Origin: Pestalotiopsis fici W106-1
Lineage: Eukaryota > Ascomycota > Sordariomycetes > Amphisphaeriales > Sporocadaceae
NCBI RefSeq assembly: GCF_000516985.1
Contig: NW_006917093.1
Coordinates: 2,542,001 to 2,606,000 of the forward strand
Direction: 5' to 3'
Length of the DNA stretch: 64,000 nt
Positions within the stretch are counted from its first letter, which is position 1. Each line of letters starts with the position of its first letter. The notes beneath the pieces were generated by a model, which was not told where the DNA came from, searched no databases, and worked only from the letters and a program-made list of their open reading frames with translations. Below are positions 46,625 through 56,490 of this stretch, piece after piece. The position numbers were made by a program, and so were the translations under genes.

Positions 46625-47168
46625 TTAGTTGGCCTCAGAGCCGTGGGCACCACACTTTTCTTCGCAGTAGTAGGTAAACTATCATCTCATAGTTAGTATT
46701 GTATCATTGAAGTACAGACGAATACTTACCTCATCACCGCCAATGTGCCAATCCGCCGAGTTGCAACCAAGACCATCCTGAGTTTTTCAAAGTCAGTATC
46801 CACATGTATACAAAATGTGAGCCACTCAATCATGCAAAACTTACGAATGTGCAGTCAGGGCACTGGTCCCATTGGTTGTCGCCAGTGTTGCGGTTTCTGT
46901 AGTAGTCACAGGCACACTTTGTGGCATCGGGAAGAATCTCATAGTTCTTGACCCAGCTGTAGCTGACGCTGAAGGCAGTTCCACCAGAGGGGAACTCGAC
47001 TCGGTTGTCGACGCATACTGCAGTGGAGTGCAGATCGGCAAAGACACTTGGCAGGGGGTTAGTACTGAGATGGGGAAGAACAAGACGTGTATCTGGAGAG
47101 ATGGCTCACCCCGTAGCAGCGAACACTGCGAGGAACAGGCTCTTGACCGAAGTTGACTGGAAGTGCAT
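46625..47168 (-). CDS. Small secreted cysteine-rich protein (effector-like)
   Basis: Predicted 120-residue secreted protein encoded by four exons on the minus strand: 47168-47110, 47046-46845, 46777-46730 and 46678-46625 (introns 63, 67 and 51 nt). All donors are GTGAGC or GTAAGT and all phases close. The signal peptide is about 22 residues (MHFQSTSVKSLFLAVFAATGVFA). The mature part of about 98 residues has eight cysteines, including KCACDYY, QCPDC, GCNS and YCEEKCG, an even number consistent with four disulfides. It is rich in aromatic residues and Asp and has no transmembrane segment. Small size, high Cys content and lack of recognisable domain are typical of fungal effectors or secreted antagonists; that role is inference. 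Confidence 0.78.
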
Positions 47169-48017
47169 GATGGCTGAGGTGGAATAGGACGGCTAAGATG
47201 CTCAATGATGTGTAAGAACGAGTGGAGTGTGGATCGGAGTGATTCTTGTGATGGATGAGATAAACGTGATTCTGTTCCGAGTCAAGATGGGCTCGCGGAT
47301 GACTTATAACCTCTGATCCCTTTCAATGAAAGGATCTGCCAAGCGGAGCTCTTCTCGTGTTTGATTTCTTGGTATCTCTCGCATGTCGCCAAGCTCATGT
47401 TGGGATCGTCACGGAGGGAACCTTTTTTTATGCGTAAATAATTGTCTCTTGGATGATATCGGGTCCACAAAACCCACAAGATGCAGTGATTCAGCGAGCG
47501 ATTATATCGTATCGCAAGGATCCGAGTTGAGGTCGTCAAGGTTGCAGACAAGTGACTGACTCAAGCATAATAACAAGCCACCTTTGCGGCTATGCAGACT
47601 ATATCGACACCCGTTGATAAGTGGGGCAGTATGCGGATGTCGCAGTATGGTTATAGCACGTGTAGTATATCTTTGGCCGTAAAAGAGTAGGCGTCGGTGT
47701 CCGAAACCGTACAGACCCATAAAACAGCTTAAGCTTAATATATGAGCCAAGATGATGATGATCATAGCCAAGACTCTAGGATCTGCTTCCTTTGCAATGC
47801 CGACATCCAGCCCCCAAGACTGCAACGGTTATCACGGCCGTCGTGATGGAAGCGCAAAATATGATTCGCGTAGCCTGAAGATTGAGCAACAATGGCCGAT
47901 CGCAAAAAGATCTCTTCAGATATGTATTTAATCATGAATAGATTCCTTGAGAATCATCATGTCTCACCACGCTCTTAATCATCACATCCACACATTCTTT
48001 GTTGCCCATTTCACAAG
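47169..48017. other. Divergent promoter region of two secreted-protein genes
   Basis: 849 bases between the start codons of the Cys-rich protein and the next secreted protein. No gene seen. The shared position allows co-regulation but no specific motif was identified. Confidence 0.6.
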
Positions 48018-49011
48018 ATGAAGACTTTCACCCTTTTCGCTCTTTCCCTCGTCGGCCCTCTCGCTGAGGCCGCTGCCATTATTCAAGGCGATCGTAATGG
48101 TCATGCAGAATGGAATTCGACATTGCCGCGCCCTGGTTTCCCTGGCATCTTGGGCAAGAAGTCTCTTGCCGGTCCCCTGAATGACACCTTGCCAGCCGGC
48201 TACTTTCTCCTGGCCAATGGCGGAAAGAGTAAACGTTTTCTGAATTATCTGCAAGATTGACAGATTGGCTGACACTTGTATCATAGCTGAGGTGGTCAAT
48301 GAGGATCAGCTCAAGGCATTCCTCAAGGCCGAGGGAATCGCTCTGGCACCGTCCATCGACGAGTCTTGGCTGGACTTTACACCTCCTGCCGACGTCCTCG
48401 AGTCCCTCAAGGCCAACTCTTCAGCACTGTCGGCCCGCCAGTCCAGCTGCGAGAGGACCACGTCCTACGTGACTGACAAGGAGGAGCGCTTTGTCAACTG
48501 GGACGTGCAAATGTCCCCTGTGGTTCTGGGCACCGCTGAGGGCATCACCGTCTCTGTGGCTTCGGGCTACAGCGTCGCCAACTCGATTTCGGCCTCGGCC
48601 GGTATTGATGTTACGCTCATCAAGGACTACCTCTCGGGCTCGGCCGGCGTCGACTACACCACCACCTGGACCACCACTACTTCCAACACGTACACCACCA
48701 CCGTCAAGGATGGTGATGCGGGTGTCTGGGTAAGCCCCCGCAATCTATGTCATAGATATCTTGATAAGAGAACAGGCTAACATATTTCGATTTCCAAGAT
48801 CACGCGCCCCTGGACCAACCGCAAATCCGGACGTACCATGCAAGGGTGCCCCGGATCGTTGACCCAGACCGGCACTTGGCAGGCGGATTCCTACGAGGAT
48901 GGGTCATATGACAATGCCAAGTGGGTGAGCGGCTTCATCACGACTTGCGTCAAGACAGCTCCTACCAGCGGGCAGCTGACCCGGTGCAACGGTGGAGGAG
49001 TCTTCGTCTAG
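48018..49011 (+). CDS. Secreted protein with beta-rich Ser/Thr core, function unknown
   Basis: Predicted 288-residue secreted protein. Exons are 48018-48228, 48287-48729 and 48799-49011 (introns 58 and 69 nt; phases 1 and 0 close). The signal peptide is MKTFTLFALSLVGPLAEA. A pro-like region with NDTLPAGYFLLANGG precedes a conserved-looking core from about residue 145 (QSSCERTTSYVTD). This leads to alternating polar/hydrophobic strands rich in Ser, Thr and Val (SVASGYSVANSIS; TTTWTTTTSNTYTTTV) and a C-terminal Cys-containing section (TMQGCPGS, TTCVK, TRCNGGG). The alternation resembles beta-barrel or aerolysin-fold proteins, and there is some resemblance to fungal Celp0028-like effector proteins as I remember them. 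Neither is proven. No catalytic motif is visible. Confidence 0.75.
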
Positions 49012-51022
49012 ACTACAAAAATGGGATTTTGGTAAAAGCACTCCAGCCGACGCCAGAAGCTCTACATAGAATTTTCTGTACATAGTGACACCGTCCTTTC
49101 AATATTTGGACGGTAGACTGTAAGTAGGGCATTGGGATGACCAGCTTGATGTGTACAAGCATGGGTGCTGCGTCACTCAAATTTTCAATTAGCATAACCT
49201 TTTGAATAGGAGGTGTTGTACACCCGATCTATAATATGTGCATTATATTAGGACCCTCGCAAAACAGGGCGATCTCTTAAATTAAAAGATGCCCCTGCAT
49301 TCAAGTTGGTGCAAGAAGCCATTCTGAAACATACGAGGAGGATCAGATGCCAAGCGGCTAGTTGCGAAATCTATAGAAACCTGGGGGTGGCTTCCCTATA
49401 GCGAGAACCGACAGCCAACCATAATAGGCAGATACATGCGATGCGAGCCGTGTGCCGGCCAAGTCCAGCGGGACGACCCGCAATGCATGAAAGAGTCCCT
49501 GTTCGGATCCTGGCCGAATTTTGAGGCTGACTTGCCGATCTTGCATTGGCATCGGCCAAATAGAGTTCAACTGTACAGATTCGCTTTGCTTGGGATCATG
49601 GGTTACATCATGCTATTGACCAGGGATTGTTAATTCAGTCTCCCAACGAATGCACTAATCACGCCAAGGGTGGGCAGCTATAATAAGGCGATTACCGAAG
49701 ATTCGGAACGTAGAAGTGACTCCCATGGATCAGGACTTACCCACGCACGTCATGGATAAGATCCCAATAGGGTGAAGAAAGCTATGCCAACATGACTCGA
49801 GTCAAATTATTGCGAGTAATTTATGATGTGCGGAATGCTTGGCTTGCCTTTTCCGGTATTACCCTTAATTCGGTTCTCGAAAGAAGTTTCGCCCACCTAG
49901 TTCAAAGGTCAGCCACACAAGTCTCGTCGGTAGCACCTTGTTCTTAAAGCCCCATGTACCCGCCATCGACATACTTTTTAGCTCTGACTAGTCAAACCCA
50001 CGGAACAGAAGGAGCGGTATATCCCCAGCTCACAAACGCTATGAAGGGCGACATACCAGCCCTTTTTGTGGCTGGTCAGATAAGTCTCATTCATACCGTC
50101 GCACAAACCATGGCCTACAGGGGTGCCGTGTGTGCCCTGATGGAAGCCGCAAGCAACATAGGATCGCCATTCGCAGGTAATCACCATGCAAACAGTCTCG
50201 TAAGCGCAACGTTTGTTAATAATAAGGTCCCGGGAAAAGTCCGACGCAGATCACGCGCGACAAATAGCCAATTTTGTGTCTCTGGAGCTGTAAAGCACTG
50301 GTCATTTACGTGTTGGTGCTTTCACCTTCAAACATCATAGGTTGGTTGCATCTTTTGAGTAAGCTTTTGCAGAGTGTCCGCGGTCGATACGACATCTAAA
50401 TTCATAACCATTTCTGTGATGCATTCTGGGCAGTAACCTCGTATGCAAAAAAGCTTAGCAAGCAGGTAAGTCTGCGATCAAGTTTCTATCCGGCTCTGGC
50501 GAAGAGCCGCCACCCACTTGACGCCCTCTTGGGTACTTAGGTATAGTTACTGTATAAACTATCTAGGTAAGTATGGGTAGAGTATCCATTGATTGGTTGC
50601 GAGAGCCTAGAGATGCATGATATAAGCAGAACCGTTGCGTCTTTATTTTGGCCAGCCAGCCGTCTCAGCCCCCAACCACTGCGTTTCGACACGACCTATT
50701 GCGGGATTATTTTTGATTAGGTTTGGAGTATAATCATTACTGCCCGGTGAAAGCATATCATCCGCGGACCTCCGAGGGCCCAAGTCAAAGAGATACCGTA
50801 CGGTCAATTATACCCTGGACTACATACAGTCACCTGGCTGATATTCTATACATAGTGTTGTAATCCCCACAAATTTCTACACTTGAATCTATCATACATC
50901 AAAGCGGCCTTCTAGTCGTTTTTGTTGTACATGTGCATTTTGCTGCTGTTGACAAACTAGACACACTTCATTCTTCCCCATTTCTTCTTAAGCACAGTTT
51001 GCTCTTGACGCAGTTATTCACG
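49012..51022. other. Spacer upstream of P1 nuclease gene
   Basis: 2.0 kb without a supportable gene. An open frame at 49954-50340 has no homology signal. The 3' flank of the secreted-protein gene and the nuclease promoter lie here. Confidence 0.55.
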
Positions 51023-52093
51023 ATGAGACTAGGACCTGGCACTGCAGCACTCAGTCTGCTTTTACCAAGCGTAGCAGCTTGGGGCAGTAAGTAGAGCAGC
51101 GGGCGTACGGAGAATATGGCGTCTCACTCGAGGATGCCCCTAAAGGCTAGCAGTCGTGTACTGATCTCAAGAAGGACTGGGCCATATCACCGTCGCCTAC
51201 ATTGCCACCAACTTTGTCAAGGAGGAAACGGCCTCTTATTTTAAGGACCTTCTGGGCAACGATACGGAGCACTATCTCGCCGGCGTGGCAACGTGGGCAG
51301 ATAATATTCGCTCCGAGGATTGGGCCCGCTTTACTGAGACCTTCCATTTCATCGACGCAAAGGACTCACCTCCCAAGTATTGCGGCGTTGATTTTACGAG
51401 AGATTGCAAAGCGCATGGATGCGTTGTCAGCGCTATCCAAAACTATACATCCCAGCTTCTGGATAACGACCTAGACGCCTCGCAACGCAATGAGGCCGCC
51501 AAGTTCATTATCCATTTTATTGGCGATATTCACCAACCGCTGCATACGGAAGACGTTGCCCAAGGTGGAAATAAAATTCACGTGAAATGGGGGCATTCAC
51601 AGCCAAATCTGCACCACGTCTGGGATACGAGCATTGCCGAGCAGATACTAGGTGATAACCACGAAGGCGACGGGGCTTACACCTGGGCCTCGGATCTCAC
51701 CTCTGAGATTATAAAAGGAAAGTATGCAGCAAAAAGCAAATCATGGCTAGGTGGCTTACAACTCGATGATCCTATCACTACCTCGATGAATTGGGCAAAT
51801 GAGACGAACTCTTACGTGTGCACCCATGGTAAGTCCCGTCCCCTTTTCATTCATCTGAGGGAAACAGGCGACTAAAAAAGAAAATCATAGTGCTCCCGGA
51901 AGGCCCAAGTGCTATTGTTGGTCAACAGCTGGCTGGCGGATACGCCAAAAAGGCTGAGCCAGTTATTGAAATCCTCATCGCTCAGGCTGGGTACCGACTG
52001 GCTGCATGGCTGGATCTTATTGCTAGTCGTCTGAATGCAAGTGGTATCAGGGAGGATGGGCAAGCCGTCAGTATACTAGGCGACGAACTCTAA
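51023..52093 (+). CDS. Secreted S1/P1-type zinc nuclease
   Basis: Predicted 306-residue extracellular nuclease of the S1/P1 family, trinuclear-zinc enzymes that cut single-stranded DNA and RNA and remove 3' phosphates. Exons are 51023-51086, 51175-51828 and 51891-52093 (introns 88 and 62 nt). The signal peptide MRLGPGTAALSLLLPSVAA ends exactly before the N-terminal Trp of the mature enzyme (AWGRLGH), whose backbone binds zinc. This fixes the second exon's acceptor at 51174. Other ligands follow in order: ADNIRSE, TFHFID, the HFIGDIHQPLH cluster, and NLHHVWDT. Cysteine pairs (KYCGVDF, DCKAHGC) and N-glycosylation sequons fit secretion. C-terminal domain LAGGYAKKAEPVIE and RLAAWL is typical. 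Looks intact. Confidence 0.94.
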
Positions 52094-52552
52094 AGCGGAG
52101 CGACGTGGGATTCAAAAGAACTTCCAGACCATTCGGGCGAGGTATGTGTAATGTATGTCGTGTAGCTTTGGGAATTCTTTTTTGTTGTTGTTGTTGTTGT
52201 TGTTGTTGGGTGGGGTGGGGGGGGGGGGGGCTCTATTCTATACAGCCGCCTTGAGCTCATGCAAGATTTCTGATCCCAAGCATGTGTATTTATTAGTACG
52301 AAAAGAAATAATGATGATCTGAACCACCAGAATAGCATTTCTCCGTCGGCATCTTTTCGCAACGAGTTGGCGACAAAATTGAAAATACCATTGGCTTGAC
52401 CTTGATCACCTGCAAGTCTCGCGGTAGGCCATTGCTAGTTCACAATCTCAGCTCTTCACGATTAACATATTTGTACCTGCATTGTGAATAATTCTGTTGA
52501 AACACTACAGCCCAATCAAAACATTCGTTTTCCTTGCAGAGACTAAAGCAGT
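52094..52552. other. Spacer with TTG microsatellite
   Basis: 459 bases downstream of the nuclease gene. Holds the (TTG)9 and poly-G tract listed separately. Nothing else seen. Confidence 0.6.
52182..52230. repeat. (TTG)9 microsatellite followed by poly-G tract
   Basis: Nine TTG units (52182-52208), then a G-rich stretch ending in 14 consecutive G (52217-52230), just beyond the nuclease stop. Likely polymorphic in length. Confidence 0.92.
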
Positions 52553-53199
52553 ATGGGATACGCGCCTCGCCGCTCTGCGCCAGAGCATCAGACGGCCACC
52601 GAGCACAGTGCCGGATCCTATCTCGAGGCCTTCCGCGGCTCGAACCTAAAGCGCACGTTGGCTGTCATCTGGCTCTTTGTTGGAGCCGGTCTTGCCTACG
52701 CTCCGGGCCAGGGTCCTCTCTGGGCTATTGCCATTCTCATGTGAGTAGTCACACTCTGTTCTCGTCCGAACACGCAGGGAATCATTTTTGCTGACCCGCC
52801 AATTTTTGAAGGAATATACTCATCTCCTGGCAGATTGTCACCATGACTTCGGTCGGATGGGTCATCACTGCCGAAGTGTCATCCTATCGCCTTCGTGGCA
52901 AGACGCAGTCAATAGCCGTAATCTCATCCGCTTTCGCCACGGGGTTCTTTACATTCACCGTGCCCTAAATATACAATACTGACGCTGGTGATCTCGGTGC
53001 GAATGCAGGCTTCGTGTTCATGGAATCCTCGGTTGTTCTCCTTCTTGTATCCATTTTTATCGTGCCTGATGTTTACGGATTCACCACGGAAGAGGTTGAT
53101 TGGCTTTACAGCTCCAAGATTTCCGTTCGTCACTTCCGAAAGTACGCCGATGGCCGTGCCAAAGAGGGGGCCGCTGCTATGGCCAGGGAGAGCCAGTAG
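52553..53199 (+). pseudogene. Decayed MFS sugar transporter
   Basis: Remnant of a fungal MFS hexose or alpha-glucoside-type transporter. Only the second half of the 12-helix protein is recognisable: SYLEAFRGSNLKRT leading into a helix, then the block NILISWQIVTMTSVGWVITAE and the diagnostic SSYRLRGKTQS, ending with the FTTEEVDWLY tail. The segment is spliced in the ordinary way (52740|52812, 71-nt intron), but several lesions are visible. The N-terminal helices are absent. Helices appear fused after VGAGLA, where relatives carry about 70-90 more residues. An in-frame TAA at 52966-52968 interrupts VP-IYNTDAG, where relatives have a tyrosine. The frame is open on both sides of that stop. A shifted frame upstream near 52557-52590 reads like more of the transporter loop. 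Confidence 0.8.
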
Positions 53200-53570
53200 T
53201 TGGCGCTGGGTATTAGCCTAGACCAGGGCTCGTAACGCGATCTCTTTTGGACGACCCTGTCAAATACTAAATGATCAAGACAATATACCAATAAAGCATC
53301 ATGCGTTCTTCAATTCCTTTGATCGTCTAGATTCAATCATTGTTTGGATCCAGGTGACAGAATTCAGAGGGCTAGTTTTGACATTAGGATAATCTATCAA
53401 TTGCCAGCTGCTTGTGTGTATAGGCAGAGATTTATTGATCATAAATTCAATGGAAGTCTGCTCACTTCCTGAGTATAACCTCAGTATGAGACGAGTAAGC
53501 TATGGGCGCCTTCCATGTATTCCTATCAATAACATATCTCATCTTCCTGCTGTTTCATTCTATCTCTTGC
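53200..53570. other. Spacer between two pseudogenes
   Basis: 371 bases, AT-leaning, no gene. Lies between the 3' ends of the transporter and esterase relics, which face each other. Confidence 0.6.
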
Positions 53571-54835
53571 CTAGAACGGGAACGATACCGTATCGGTGGG
53601 TGCAAAGGGCAACGGCTTCCACAGTGCCTGATGACCAAAGTTCCACAAGCAGTCGGCCCAGGTGTTCCAGTAATGAAACCCAAAGGGCACGACGCGGCCG
53701 ACATAGGGCACTCGGGCAGTATCGAACGCCGCCTGGAGGTTGCGCACGTCCTCGAAGGCAATGTCAAAGAGCCCGACCCCCGTGTAGATTCCCCTTTCAA
53801 GGTATGACGGCTTGGCCTCCACCATGGATGCGTTGATATACTGGTCCGCCGGGGTGCCGGGGCCTAGCACGCCCGAGAACATGCCAAAGTACGAGAAGTA
53901 GTCTGTCGCGTTGATGTACATTTCGTAGGTCAGCAGCGATCCGAGCGAGAGGCCGGCAAAGGCGCGGTGAGCGGGATCTGTGGTCACGTTGTAGTGCTCC
54001 TCTACCCACGGGAACAGGTACTCCATGTAGTTCTCACGGATGTAGGCCGAGGTTGGGGTCTGCCCGTTGGTGCTGTACCCATACTGGAAAGCATACTCGG
54101 GGGCCAGATTGTAAAACGACGGCATTACGACCACGGTGGGTTCGATATGACCTATGACAGGTATAGGAGGGGATACTCTTTTTCTGCATCTGCGCCATAG
54201 CCGTATGGCAGGTAAAGTGTGAAGTCGTGTACATCTACCGCTGGGTGAATAGACCCTGGCGACGTGTAGTTGAGCGTCTTGATCGTTCCCCGGTAAGACG
54301 CTTCCACTGGCAGCGCATAGTCAAGACTCAGCCCAATGTTGGGGTATTCTTGGAACTCCGAGTCAAACGGCACCTGGAAACGCGAGGCGATTTGGTCTCC
54401 AAGCACGTTGACAAAGGGCGGGTTTTACGGATCGATCACGTACCGGCCAGTGCTCAGGGTGCACTCGGTCACGTTGTAGCAGTCAACCTCGAAGGCATAC
54501 TGGTAAGTGCCCGACGGCAGAGGCGTTGTATACTGCCAGTTCCCCTGACCGTCCGAAGTCATGTTATAGGGTGTGTCCGTTGCGAGACCCAGGGACCGGA
54601 ACCACCCGGATTTGTAATTCTTGGGGTCATAGTTGGCGCTGGCCTGGGCGCTGACGTGAAACTCGTCGGTAAAGGTCTGGAGGCCGCCAGCAATGGTAAC
54701 TTGAGTGGCCGTGTCGTTAAAGTAGGTGAACTGCACCTCATAACCGGTTGGAGCCTGCCCAGTTTTCGTCACGACTACACCGGCGCTAGCAAGTGTAGCC
54801 CATAAGGGTGCACGAAAAAGAGCGGAGGAATACAT
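53571..54835 (-). pseudogene. Decayed secreted CE1-like esterase
   Basis: Remnant of a fungal alpha/beta-hydrolase esterase (CE1/enterochelin-esterase type, with an N-terminal immunoglobulin-like or CBM48-like module). The start MYSSALFRAPLWATLASAG at 54835 still encodes a signal peptide. The first module ends at YVIDP, where an in-frame TAA (54427-54425) interrupts the otherwise continuous sequence into NPPFVNVLGDQ. The second segment runs to KEYPLLYLS and meets a TAG (54154-54152). The third resumes in another frame with HIEPTVVVMPSFYN and keeps the nucleophile elbow GLSLGS and a FGFHYWNTW His segment. Relatives have roughly 20-30 residues between YLS and IEP, so a deletion sits at the second break. 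At least two disabling changes therefore exist. Annotated only as a broken gene. Confidence 0.82.
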
Positions 54836-56490
54836 TCTGGAGACACCTTGGTATACTAGACCATTCACAGGTGCGAGGTTTGACGATCAATAATGTTGGG
54901 CCTGATCATGTCTCGAGAACAGAAAGTAGAGAGCTTAGCCCCGGCGCTATATGGTCTTTGGTTTGGCATTGAGTTGTTTGGGGTATCGACCAACTCTCCA
55001 ACAATACTAATCTCGCTTTTAGGTGGACTTGTGAAGACCTCGAGCTGCAGTACTCCATTTCCCCACCTTACCAAGGATATTATTATCCAAGATCATATTG
55101 ATAATACAGCTTCTTTGACGGGAACAAACATCAACGTGTCCCTCGAAGTTGGGGAATGTAGCATTGCATCCGGACTGCAAGCAAGGTTTGGTACCCATGC
55201 CGATCGACCCCGAGCACCCAGAAAAGTAAGTCTGCGTGGCTTCAGGTTTACTCGTGCCCCAGTATACGCATCGTGGTGGTCCTTGCTGACTGCGCATTCT
55301 CAACGGACACAAAGTATGTGTAGCTTTGCTGCTACAGTACGCAAACCAACCGGAAACGAGTGTCGGAACGCTTTCAGAGACTAAGAGCCACTGGAACATA
55401 ACCGACGAGCATAGAGACGACTGAGGCAGAATCTCAGGAGCTGGATACCCAAAATGATAATGCCAAGAAATAGACTGTATACCCTGTTTCGCTTTACTAC
55501 ATTAGGGGCATGTGGGGAAATGGGGAAACTGGGAGCAGAGCTCCCTTAGAGGTGGACGGCATTGGGGGCTTTGAGGGTGGACGCATGCGTAGACGCTGCA
55601 CGTGACAAAACATCATTGACAGGTGGACGCAATTATACTGACAGTATTCGCTTAAAAGTAATGCCAGTGAGTCATGATTACTTGCGGAACGCATTTAGAT
55701 TCAAGATCTGTATAGGAGGGAAATTCAAATAGTGAGATACAAATTTACAACTCTACCTTGCTGCTTCTACCCATCGCCTACATGCCGGTCAAGCCTGAAA
55801 AGACGGTGTTCTGAAATTCACTGTTTTAACGAGTTGATTATTGCAATAATAAGGGTAAGCATAAATATTAATAACTCATTCCTAACAAGTCTGATATAAC
55901 ACTTCGACTTCTGGGAGTATCACAATTTTGCCGCCGGAAATTGCGTTCAACGGTCGAATTTAGCAGAAGTAAAAGATGACTAAAACTTTAAAATCAGAAC
56001 AAGCCAACGAGATTCGATAAATACCAAGGGAATTAAAGGCTTAATCAATCCTTTTATTCACACGTAAAAGATACGCTATTCCCCCGGTTCTTTGGATGTA
56101 TTGCGCCGTACCATATAACCACTATTAGGCTAGTTCCTAGTGTGGAGCTTCACATTTTGTTCAGCTAGTGCAGTGGTTTGGTGCGTCAGGATGATAAGGC
56201 AACAGTATCGGGCTATAATATACAGGATACGTCATTTAAAGGAAGGTTCTCTAGTAGTAACTCGAAGGGGAGAATATAGACAAAGCCAACTAACGCATAA
56301 TTAATTTACCAGAGCTTTGGTTTCTTTGTGAACTCCATCTGCGAACTTTCAAACTAAAGTAATTAGAACGCCTTCTCCGTCTTGATTATCGTGTAAGGTC
56401 GATCTAGTGAATCGAAGTCATGACGTCCTGGCTCTGATCTAGGGACCACTCTTAATAATGCCTAATGATATCCTGCTATTAGGAGATAGC
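54836..56490. other. AT-rich spacer
   Basis: 1.65 kb without a gene. 55720-56480 is strongly AT-rich with few open frames, as in RIP-affected or relic transposon DNA, but no terminal repeats or transposase remnants are visible. Confidence 0.5.

Noticed and set aside
49954..50340. 128-codon open frame on the + strand
   Set aside because: No homology signal, signal peptide or intron; considered incidental.
52961..53010. Intron explanation for the transporter stop: GTGCCC...GCAG with a CTGAC branch-like site
   Set aside because: The donor is non-canonical and the removed sequence corresponds to coding sequence in relatives; other lesions already indicate a pseudogene.
54370..54427. Intron explanation for the first stop in the esterase: GTAAAA donor overlaps the TAA and an AG lies 55 bases on
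   Set aside because: Removal would shift the frame (55 nt) and delete residues that match the family, so a nonsense change is the better reading.
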